In this document: positions 26,504 through 33,829 of the stretch, one piece after another
Layout: every line of letters starts with the position of its first letter
How positions within the stretch are numbered: the stretch's first letter is position 1
Assembly (NCBI GenBank): GCA_015059865.1
Contig: SUZP01000003.1
Span: forward strand, 19,490-83,489
Reading direction: 5' to 3'
Origin: Rikenellaceae bacterium
Lineage (GTDB): Bacteria > Bacteroidota > Bacteroidia > Bacteroidales > Rikenellaceae
DNA length: 64,000 nucleotides
Translations under genes and position numbers: made by a program
Notes under the pieces: model-generated
What the model was told of the DNA's origin: nothing
What the model saw: only the letters and a program-made list of their open reading frames with translations
Database searches by the model: none

Positions 26504-27097
26504 ATGTACGAATACATCAGTGGCACATTGGCTGAAATAGCACCTGCATACGCCGTAGTCGAAGCTGGGGGTGTGGGTTATTTTATAAATATCTCGCTCA
26601 ACACCTTCTCGCAGATAGAGAGGGCGGAGCGCGTAAAGCTATTCACTCACCACATCGTTCGCGAGGATATCGAGATGCTCTACGGCTTCGCATCGAAGGA
26701 GGAGCGCGACCTCTTCCGTCTGCTTATCAGCGTATCGGGCGTAGGCGGCAACACGGCACGAATGATACAATCGACATACTCTCCTTCGGAGTTGCGCAAT
26801 ATCATCGCCACGGGAAATGCCGTATTATTGAAGAATGTGAAGGGTTTAGGGCTCAAAACTGCACAAAAAATCATTGTCGATTTGAGTGGTAAGATGATAG
26901 ATTTACCATCGCACGATGCAGCGAGCAATGCCCTCGCCGCATCACAACATCCTGAGGCGTACGACGAAGCTTTGGCGGCACTCGTAATGCTCGGCTTCGC
27001 AAAAGCCGCATCGGAGAAGGTGCTACAAAAAGTGTTCAAAGCGGATGCTTCACTCGGCGTGGAAGAGGCTATCCGCAGCGCATTAAAACAACTGTAG
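26504..27097 (+). CDS. ruvA: Holliday junction branch migration protein RuvA
   Basis: DNA-binding subunit of the RuvAB complex, which migrates Holliday junctions during recombination and repair; 197 residues, typical length. An N-terminal OB fold (MYEYISGTLAEIAPAYAVVE) is followed by tandem helix-hairpin-helix motifs (LLISVSGVGGNTARMI, then KNVKGLGLKTAQKIIVDL) and the mobile C-terminal domain III that contacts RuvB (EALAALVMLGFAKAASEKVLQK). ruvB is not adjacent. The gene is followed by a heptanucleotide array instead of an obvious terminator. Confidence 0.97.
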   Translation: MYEYISGTLAEIAPAYAVVEAGGVGYFINISLNTFSQIERAERVKLFTHHIVREDIEMLYGFASKEERDLFRLLISVSGVGGNTARMIQSTYSPSELRNIIATGNAVLLKNVKGLGLKTAQKIIVDLSGKMIDLPSHDAASNALAASQHPEAYDEALAALVMLGFAKAASEKVLQKVFKADASLGVEEAIRSALKQL

Positions 27098-27101
27098 ACT
27101 T

Positions 27102-27185
27102 AGACGAGAGACGAAAGACGAGAGACGAAAGACGAAAGACGAAAGACGAGAGAAATGCAAAATGCAAAATGCAAAATGCAAAATT
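27102..27185. repeat. Heptanucleotide arrays AGACGAG then AAATGCA
   Basis: Seven or more AGACGAG/AGACGAA units (27102-27153) pass without a gap into four AAATGCA units (27153-27185). The same order of the same two unit types recurs at 30579-30649. Confidence 0.93.
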
Positions 27186-27255
27186 GTTTTTTTCTAACTA
27201 CTCACTAAAAAACAAAAAAGTCCCTACAAAAACATAGTTTTTGCGTAATATTTTA

Positions 27256-27263
27256 TATCTTTG
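27256..27263 (+). promoter_or_regulatory. -7 promoter element for the FKBP-like lipoprotein genes
   Basis: TATCTTTG matches TAnnTTTG, 14 bp upstream of the start at 27278. Confidence 0.6.
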
Positions 27264-27277
27264 TCCGTTTGTTGGAT

Positions 27278-27871
27278 ATGAAGAAGTTTTTTACAATACT
27301 CTTTTTGTTGCCGTTGTTGGTCGGATGTAAGGAGGAAGATACTCTCCTTACCGAACGCGACAGCATAGTAAAATATCTCACCTCTTCGCGCCGAATGGTT
27401 GCCGAGGAGGATTTGGGCAGTGTTATCGAGGATAATCCTTCATTCTACTCCACCTTCGGTCGCTTCGCCTATCGCCATATCGTAAACTACTACGACAGCG
27501 AGCGCGAGAGCAGGCCTGTGGTTGAATGGGGCGATATGGTGCAGATAAGATTTAACGCCTTCACCTTTACTGGCTCAGAGCCTAATATCTCGTCTAATCT
27601 CTATTGGTCGAACATACCAACCATAATAGAGCAGGTGGGTAAAAAGAGTGGCAACACGCTCGACTGGTCGAGCGAGCCGCTGGCTATACGACTCGGCACA
27701 ACAAAGATATTGGAGGGGTTAGAACACACACTACCCGGATGCCACGAGGCAGACTCGGTGCAGGTATATATGACATCCGACCTTGCGTATGGCAAGAAAA
27801 ACATAATAGGCACGGTACCAAAAGGTTCGATGGTGGCGTGGTATATGAAGATAGAGAAGGTTACAAAGTAG
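27278..27871 (+). CDS. FKBP-like peptidyl-prolyl isomerase lipoprotein
   Basis: A 197-residue lipoprotein (MKKFFTILFLLPLLVGCKEED; start 27278, TTG at 27269 rejected as it crowds the promoter). The C-terminal half has an FKBP layout: WGDMVQIRFNAFTF, then LAIRLGTTKILEGLEHTLPGCHEADSVQVYMTSDLAYGKKN, then PKGSMVAWYMKIEKV. The motif corresponds to the usual VI.G...AL.gM..G......P..LAYG of FKBP-type isomerases, with changes at active-site positions, so activity is uncertain. It should act in the periplasm as a folding factor. A second, larger relative begins 7 bp downstream. Confidence 0.82.
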   Translation: MKKFFTILFLLPLLVGCKEEDTLLTERDSIVKYLTSSRRMVAEEDLGSVIEDNPSFYSTFGRFAYRHIVNYYDSERESRPVVEWGDMVQIRFNAFTFTGSEPNISSNLYWSNIPTIIEQVGKKSGNTLDWSSEPLAIRLGTTKILEGLEHTLPGCHEADSVQVYMTSDLAYGKKNIIGTVPKGSMVAWYMKIEKVTK

Positions 27872-27878
27872 TAGAGAT

Positions 27879-29375
27879 ATGAAGTTTACACAAAATATTA
27901 GAATTGCTTTTTTCGCGGTAGTTATCTCGGCTACCGCTTTGGTGTCGTGCATAAAGGAGGAGACTATATCCAACAAGGAGCGCGAGAAGATTTCACTCGA
28001 AGCGTGGATACGCCTCAACAAGCCCGAATTGCTCGACAACTATCAGGAGAATGGAGGCTACTATGTCGAAATTCTCGCAGGCGACAAGAATGAGAACAAA
28101 CCCGTCAGCAGCAACGGTAACGACTTCGGCTCGGAGCCTTTGATGGAGCAGGACACCTGCTGGATATATGCAAACATAACAGGTCGCGACATCAATGGCC
28201 GAATATGTATGACGCGCAGCGGTGAGTTGGCAGATTTGTGCGGCACATTCTCCTACTTCACCCACTATGTTCCCTACATCAACTATTGCGGAAGCTCCAA
28301 CTTCGGACTTTTGGAGGGAACCTACCTCGCTATGCGCAACGAGTTCAAGCTCGGAAATAGTGTCTACCGTATGCGCCGAGGCTCGAAGGTGCGACTCTAC
28401 CTACCTTCGTCTATCGCCTACGGCGAGCGTGGCTCGTCATCGGAGGGCGGTTACGAGGGGCAATACTCGCTCGACGCATCTCGCCCCTTGGTTATGGATA
28501 TAGAGATACTGAGAGCTATCAAAAATCCGTCGGACAAGGAGTTGGATATGGTCAAGAGTTTTGTCGGATACGACAGCAAGTGGGTGCAAGCAACTAAGGC
28601 CGAGGAGGAGAAGAGCGACGAAGATGATGACTTGAAGCTCACGGGACTCCACTACTCACTTGGTTTTAATCCTGCAAGCGACAAGATACACGAGCGCTAT
28701 CTGCAACCACACTTAGATGGTCTAAATAGTCGATACACCGATACAAAGAGGTATGCCGATATGGATTTCATCAATGACTCCATAAACAAGATACTTTTGC
28801 AACGCTTTGGCGAGGGACTCAGCAAAGACAAGTTGGGCGATGCAACACGAGTAACAAAGGATGGTCGTGCAAGTATATGGTATATAGTGCGTTTCCTTGA
28901 CGGTTTTGTTGTGGATACTAACATTGCCGAAATTCGCACGCTCGTATTCAACGAGAAATCGCCTGTATGTGAGGTGTTTAGTTATAGTCCTTCGGATGAC
29001 GAGGACAAGGATGCAAGTGAACGCACCGCTATCGGGGCGTGGTACTACTGCATCCCTCAGATGCACTACGGCGCATACGGACAGATTGTAACCTCTTCTG
29101 GTTATGCCTACGGGGCAAGTGGATTGTCGGGTACGACAACCACAACCGAGAGTTCCACTTCAAGCGGGGTAGACTACTACAACGCAATGAATTACTACAA
29201 CTACTACAACTCGTACTACGACTACTATAACCCGTACTACAACTATTACAACTACAACTATTACGACTACAATTACAACACAAACGATAGCGAGACGGTG
29301 ACTACCACAAGCATAAGCACCGAGATTTTGCCTTATACTCCGTTGGTATTCACTCTGTTTGTCGAAGCAAAATAG
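27879..29375 (+). CDS. Two-domain FKBP-like lipoprotein with Tyr/Asn-rich insert
   Basis: A 498-residue lipoprotein (lipobox ATALVSC). The first FKBP-like domain (about 60-215) has LLEGTYLAMRNEFKLGNSVYRMRRGSKVRLYLPSSIAYGERG. The second (about 320-498) has AIGAWYYCIPQMHYGAYGQ, SSGYAYGASG and a closing ILPYTPLVFTLFVEAK. Between the last two lies a low-complexity stretch (about residues 427-468) of Tyr with Asn and Asp, encoded by TAC/TAT and AAC codons. In ordinary FKBPs this is a short loop. The gene is tightly packed (7 bp upstream, 6 bp downstream) with the first FKBP-like gene and an rRNA methyltransferase. Isomerase activity is not assured. Confidence 0.8.
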   Translation: MKFTQNIRIAFFAVVISATALVSCIKEETISNKEREKISLEAWIRLNKPELLDNYQENGGYYVEILAGDKNENKPVSSNGNDFGSEPLMEQDTCWIYANITGRDINGRICMTRSGELADLCGTFSYFTHYVPYINYCGSSNFGLLEGTYLAMRNEFKLGNSVYRMRRGSKVRLYLPSSIAYGERGSSSEGGYEGQYSLDASRPLVMDIEILRAIKNPSDKELDMVKSFVGYDSKWVQATKAEEEKSDEDDDLKLTGLHYSLGFNPASDKIHERYLQPHLDGLNSRYTDTKRYADMDFINDSINKILLQRFGEGLSKDKLGDATRVTKDGRASIWYIVRFLDGFVVDTNIAEIRTLVFNEKSPVCEVFSYSPSDDEDKDASERTAIGAWYYCIPQMHYGAYGQIVTSSGYAYGASGLSGTTTTTESSTSSGVDYYNAMNYYNYYNSYYDYYNPYYNYYNYNYYDYNYNTNDSETVTTTSISTEILPYTPLVFTLFVEAK

Positions 29376-29381
29376 TAAACA

Positions 29382-30581
29382 ATGATTATTGCAGCCCAAA
29401 TATATCTCCGCCGAGGTAAGGAGGAGTCCCTGCAACGCCGCCACCCGTGGGTATTTTCGGGTGCGATAGAGCGCATCGAATGCGAGGGAGAGAGTATCCC
29501 AGAGGGAGCTGTGGTAGATATTTTCACCCAACGAGGCGAGTACATCGCACGAGGTCACTACCAAATTGGCTCTATTGCAGTACGCGTGCTGACATTCGAG
29601 CGCGAAGAGATTGATGCTAAGTGGTGGCGCGACCGCGTAGCGAGTGCCTACGATGTGCGCCGCACGCTCGACCTGACCGATAATCCACAAACTAACTGCT
29701 ATCGCCTTATCCACGGCGAGGGAGACCTCTTGCCGGGTTTGGTGGTCGATATCTATGGCTCAACAGCCGTTGTGCAGTGTCACTCGGTCGGAATGTACCT
29801 CTCGCGCAACGAGATAGCAACCGCTATTCGCGAGGTCTATGGCGAGAAGATTACCGCCATCTACGACAAGAGCGCACAGACAGTACCTTTCAAAGCCAAC
29901 CTTAATGCCGTTGATGGCTATCTCTACGGCTCGGCAGAGAAGGATAATGTCGTGTTGGAGAATGGTCACAAGTTCCTCGTCAATTGGGAGGAGGGACAGA
30001 AGACCGGTTTCTTTATCGACCAACGATTCAACCGTCACCTCGTAGAGCAGTATGCCAAAGGACGCACCGTACTCAACACCTTCTGCTATACGGGAGGTTT
30101 TTCGGTCTACGCTTTGGCAGGTGGAGCAAAGGAGGTCTGCTCGATAGATGCTTCGGAGCGTGCAGTAAGGCTCGTAGATGAGAATATAAAGTTAAACTTT
30201 GGCGACGATGCACCGCACACCTCGTTGGCGTGCGATGCGGTGGAGTATTTGAAGGATATAGGCAACAAGTACGATATGATAATCCTTGACCCGCCGGCAT
30301 TTGCAAAGCACCACAAGGTGTTAGGAAATGCTATGCAGGGTTACAAGCGCTTGAATGCAAGGGCATTATCGCAGATTAAGAGTGGAGGCATACTCTTTAC
30401 ATTCTCCTGCTCGCAGGCGGTATCAAAGGAGTTGTTCCGCACCACCGTTTTTACTGCGGCAGCAATCGCAGGGCGTAAGGTACGCATCCTTCACCAATTG
30501 ACACAACCTACCGACCACCCTATCAACATCTACCACCCCGAAGGCGAGTATTTGAAGGGCTTGGTGTTGTATGTAGAATAG
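29382..30581 (+). CDS. rlmI: Class I SAM-dependent rRNA methyltransferase, RlmI type
   Basis: 399 residues. An N-terminal PUA domain (LRRGKEESLQRRHPWVFSGAIERIE) precedes an EEHEE-like domain and a Rossmann methyltransferase with NTFCYTGGFSVYALAGGAKEV (SAM binding), LDPPAFAKHH and the FSCSQ motif holding the cysteine expected of RlmI-type 5-methylcytosine enzymes. The E. coli homologue modifies C1962 of 23S rRNA; that target is inferred here. It lies 6 bp after the FKBP-like gene. Its last codons meet an AGACGAG array that begins near 30579. Confidence 0.92.
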   Translation: MIIAAQIYLRRGKEESLQRRHPWVFSGAIERIECEGESIPEGAVVDIFTQRGEYIARGHYQIGSIAVRVLTFEREEIDAKWWRDRVASAYDVRRTLDLTDNPQTNCYRLIHGEGDLLPGLVVDIYGSTAVVQCHSVGMYLSRNEIATAIREVYGEKITAIYDKSAQTVPFKANLNAVDGYLYGSAEKDNVVLENGHKFLVNWEEGQKTGFFIDQRFNRHLVEQYAKGRTVLNTFCYTGGFSVYALAGGAKEVCSIDASERAVRLVDENIKLNFGDDAPHTSLACDAVEYLKDIGNKYDMIILDPPAFAKHHKVLGNAMQGYKRLNARALSQIKSGGILFTFSCSQAVSKELFRTTVFTAAAIAGRKVRILHQLTQPTDHPINIYHPEGEYLKGLVLYVE

Positions 30582-30649
30582 ACGAGAGACGAGAGACGAG
30601 AGAAATGCAAAATGCAAAATGCAAAATGCAAAATGCAAAATGCAAAATT
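30579..30649. repeat. Heptanucleotide arrays AGACGAG then AAATGCA
   Basis: Three AGACGAG units start at the rlmI stop codon and are followed by six AAATGCA units. After the array, 30650-30750 holds a GC-rich segment with a GGGCG/CGCCC hairpin and no gene. Confidence 0.93.
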
Positions 30650-30750
30650 GCTCTCCGCGCTCCCCAGTAAAGGGCGGAACGCCCGCCCCCAGTAATCCCC
30701 AGAACAGCTGCGCCTTGACAAGCGTCTGAGTTCAGAAAAAGTTAAAAGCG

Positions 30751-31581
30751 ATGTCAAACTACACAAAATTATCAATAAGCACTACGGAGGAGCAGGGAGA
30801 TATTCTCACTGCTTACCTCTCGGATTTTCCGTTTGATAGTTTCGACTATGGGGATGGTCTACTCAATGCCTACATTCCGCAGGGAGAGTTTGATAAGTGC
30901 AAGGATGGCATCGAAGAGTTGTTATACAACGAGGGTATTCTCGACTACTACTTCGAGGATATCGAGCAGCAGAACTGGAACGCTGTATGGGAGAGCAACT
31001 TCAAGGAGGTAGAGGTCAAAAACAGAGTACTTATCCGCGCACCCTTTCACGAGGCTCGACCTTATTACAAAGGGTTGGAGATTATCATACAGCCCAAGAT
31101 GTCGTTTGGTACGGGACACCACGCCACAACACAGCTGATGGTCGAGGCGATGCTTACCCTCGATTTGAAGGGCAAACGAGTGTTGGATATGGGCAGTGGC
31201 ACGGGCGTATTGGCTATCGTCGCGGCAAAACTCGGTGCTAAGAGTGTGTTGGCCGTAGAGATTGATGAGATGTCGGAGGAGAGTGTTCGCGAAAATATCA
31301 CGCTCAACGATGTAGGAGATAGAGTCGTATCGGTATGTGGTGATGCCTCCGCAATTGAGGGGCAAGAGTTCGATATTATACTTGCCAACATCAACCGCAA
31401 TGTATTGCTTGCCGATATGAAGGCCTACTGCGCAACCCTAACAAAGGGTGGCAAAGTTATTTTGAGTGGCTTTTTGAAAGAGGATGTACCCGTACTACTC
31501 AAAAAGGCAAAGGCTCTCAAAATGAAGAAGGCGCAACAGCAATCACACGATGAGTGGTACTCCATTCAGATAGAGAAGTAG
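30751..31581 (+). CDS. prmA: Ribosomal protein L11 methyltransferase
   Basis: SAM-dependent enzyme that trimethylates lysines and the N-terminus of ribosomal protein L11; 276 residues. Visible are the N-terminal substrate-recognition domain (YTKLSISTTEEQGDILTAYL), the linker ending FGTGHHATTQLMVEAM, the SAM-binding VLDMGSGTGVLAIVAAKLGA and the motif ILANINRNVLLADM with the N-I-N signature of the family. It sits between rlmI and dsbD on the same strand, 32 bp before dsbD. Confidence 0.95.
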   Translation: MSNYTKLSISTTEEQGDILTAYLSDFPFDSFDYGDGLLNAYIPQGEFDKCKDGIEELLYNEGILDYYFEDIEQQNWNAVWESNFKEVEVKNRVLIRAPFHEARPYYKGLEIIIQPKMSFGTGHHATTQLMVEAMLTLDLKGKRVLDMGSGTGVLAIVAAKLGAKSVLAVEIDEMSEESVRENITLNDVGDRVVSVCGDASAIEGQEFDIILANINRNVLLADMKAYCATLTKGGKVILSGFLKEDVPVLLKKAKALKMKKAQQQSHDEWYSIQIEK

Positions 31582-31613
31582 ACGACGAGATACAAATTAA
31601 TAACTAAAATAAT

Positions 31614-33584
31614 ATGAAGAGTTTGAAAAGAGTATTTTTAATGTTATTGTGCGTAGTGCCGCTAACGGTATTTGCACAAGGAGAAAACGCTGTAAAGTGG
31701 ACACACTCAGTAGCGGACAAGGGCGATGGCAACTACACCATAACGCTGAAAGCCGATATGGAGGATGGTTGGCATATCTATGTTACCGACCCTGCCAAGG
31801 CATTCAACCCTACCGAAATCACATTCGAGTCGGGCGAGGGCATCACTGCAAAGGGCGAGTTACGCCTATTGTCGAAGGCGAAGTTCGAGAATGACGAGCT
31901 CCTCGGTATGGAGATTGGTCACTACGAGGATGAGGCCATATTCGAGCAAGACTTCAAGGTCGAGGGCAGTGGTGGCGAGGTTAAGGCCTCCGTCACATAC
32001 CAAGCCTGCAATGTCGGCAGTTGCCTATCTCCCGAAACAAAGGATATTGTCATAACACTCGGCAGTGCCACTAATGAGACCGCTGCTCCGCAGGAGGAGG
32101 TTAAGGCGGTGAAGGATGCCGCAGGCGAAGGCTCGTTGTGGTCACTTATTATCGAGGCTATTTTATGGGGCTTTGCAGCCCTGCTCACCCCTTGCGTATT
32201 CCCTATGGTGCCGATGACCGTATCGTTCTTTATGAAGAATAGTGGCTCGGCAGCGCGTGGTCGCATCAACGCCTCGCTGTATGGACTGTTTATCGTTGCG
32301 CTCTACACACTCCCTATCGCTGTACTTATTATTATCACGCGCGTAGTGGGTGGTGATGCCGTAACGGCCGACATCTTCAACTGGCTCGCAACACACTGGT
32401 TGCCAAATATCGTGTTTTTCGTTGTATTTATGATATTTGCAGCCTCATTCTTCGGCGCATTCGAGATTACCCTGCCAAGCGCACTCGTAAACAAGAGCGA
32501 TGCGCAATCGGACAAGGGAGGTATCGGTGGCATCTTCTTTATGGCGCTGACACTCGTGCTCGTATCGTTCTCGTGCACAGGCCCTATTGTAGGTTCGGTA
32601 CTTATCAAATCGACTTCGGGCGAGGTGTGGTCGCCAATTATCACTATGTTGGCATTCTCGACCGCCTTTGCACTGCCATTCACCCTCTTTGCCTTCTTCC
32701 CTTCGATGTTGCAGAAGCTGCCAAAGAGTGGCGGCTGGCTCAACTCGGTGAAGGTTGTACTCGGCTTTGTGGAGGTTGCTCTCGGATTTAAGTTCCTCAG
32801 CGTTGCCGACCAAGTTTATCACTGGAACTTGCTCGACCGCGAGGTATATCTCGCAATTTGGATTGTTGTATTCTCGTTGCTCGGTTTGTACCTCTTAGGC
32901 AAGATTAAGTTCGCTCACGACAGCGAGGTTAAGCACCTCAGCGTAGGTCGTTTGGCGTTGGCAATCGGAGTCTTCACATTCGTTGTATATATGATTCCGG
33001 GTATGTGGGGCGCACCTTTGAAGGCATTGTCGGGCTATCTGCCACCACTCTCATCGCAAGATTTTGTGATTGAGAAGTATGCTCCTGCCACAACATCGAG
33101 CAGTGGCGAAGTAGATGTAAACAACGCAAAATATAGCGATGTCCTCCACCTTCCACACGGCTTAAAAGGCTTCTTCGATATGAAGGAGGCTGAGGCGTAC
33201 GCTGCAAAGGTGGGAAAACCGATATTTATCGATTTTACAGGTCATGGCTGCGTGAACTGCCGCGAGATGGAGGCGCGTGTCTGGTCGGATGCTACCGTAC
33301 AGCAGATTTTGCGCGATGAGTATGTTATCGTGGCACTCTATACCGACGATAAGATGCCGTTGCCGGAGAGCGATTGGGTAACGACAGAGACAGGCAAAGT
33401 GCTGAAAACTTTGGGCAAGGTAAATGCCAATTATGCCCTTACTCGCTTCGGTGTAAACGCCCAGCCATACTATGTTTTGCAGGGCAAAGATGGCAAGATT
33501 TTGGGCGAGCCTCGTGGTTACGACCTCTCAGTCGAGGGCTTTGTCAATTTCCTGAAAAAGGGCGTTGAGGAGTACCATAAATAG
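31614..33584 (+). CDS. dsbD: Thiol:disulfide interchange protein DsbD
   Basis: Inner membrane reductant conduit that passes electrons from cytoplasmic thioredoxin to periplasmic thiol proteins; 656 residues. A signal peptide precedes an alpha domain with the Cys pair YQACNVGSCLSPE. The transmembrane beta domain (about 175-470) has both channel cysteines, in TPCVFPMVP and FSCTGPIVG. The C-terminal gamma thioredoxin domain has the active site HGCVNCREME. All three Cys pairs are intact. A TlpA-like thioredoxin and an Omp28-like protein with a CGFC site are encoded downstream, plausible partners for the reducing power. Confidence 0.95.
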   Translation: MKSLKRVFLMLLCVVPLTVFAQGENAVKWTHSVADKGDGNYTITLKADMEDGWHIYVTDPAKAFNPTEITFESGEGITAKGELRLLSKAKFENDELLGMEIGHYEDEAIFEQDFKVEGSGGEVKASVTYQACNVGSCLSPETKDIVITLGSATNETAAPQEEVKAVKDAAGEGSLWSLIIEAILWGFAALLTPCVFPMVPMTVSFFMKNSGSAARGRINASLYGLFIVALYTLPIAVLIIITRVVGGDAVTADIFNWLATHWLPNIVFFVVFMIFAASFFGAFEITLPSALVNKSDAQSDKGGIGGIFFMALTLVLVSFSCTGPIVGSVLIKSTSGEVWSPIITMLAFSTAFALPFTLFAFFPSMLQKLPKSGGWLNSVKVVLGFVEVALGFKFLSVADQVYHWNLLDREVYLAIWIVVFSLLGLYLLGKIKFAHDSEVKHLSVGRLALAIGVFTFVVYMIPGMWGAPLKALSGYLPPLSSQDFVIEKYAPATTSSSGEVDVNNAKYSDVLHLPHGLKGFFDMKEAEAYAAKVGKPIFIDFTGHGCVNCREMEARVWSDATVQQILRDEYVIVALYTDDKMPLPESDWVTTETGKVLKTLGKVNANYALTRFGVNAQPYYVLQGKDGKILGEPRGYDLSVEGFVNFLKKGVEEYHK

Positions 33585-33641
33585 AATTAAGAATTAAAAA
33601 TTAAAAATTGAGAGTTGGAGGTCCTCTGACTCTCAATTTTA
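33584..33641 (+). terminator. Heptamer array that forms the dsbD terminator
   Basis: AATTAAG, AATTAAA, AATTAAA and AATTGAG units run directly into a 12-bp inverted repeat (AAAATTGAGAGT / ACTCTCAATTTT, 33605-33641) with a T-containing tail. One arm of the terminator is therefore made from heptamer units. The next 190 bp up to 33830 hold only AT-rich sequence with a weak TACCTTGC box near 33763. Confidence 0.75.
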
Positions 33642-33829
33642 TTCTATATTAATTGCATAATTATCCTATATTAACAGCTGCCTTCTTTCGCGTACGAGGG
33701 CATTATACGCGAGCGCACGAAGAAAAATATTGCAAAAACATAAAATTTTTCGAAAATTATTATTACCTTGCACCCTGATAAGAAATATATGAAATATCAT
33801 TTCTCTATAAAAAACTAATAAAAACAATT

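Noticed and set aside
30650..30740. GC-rich segment with a GGGCG/CGCCC hairpin as a small RNA or terminator
   Set aside because: No T run, no promoter box and no family resemblance; left as unassigned intergenic sequence.
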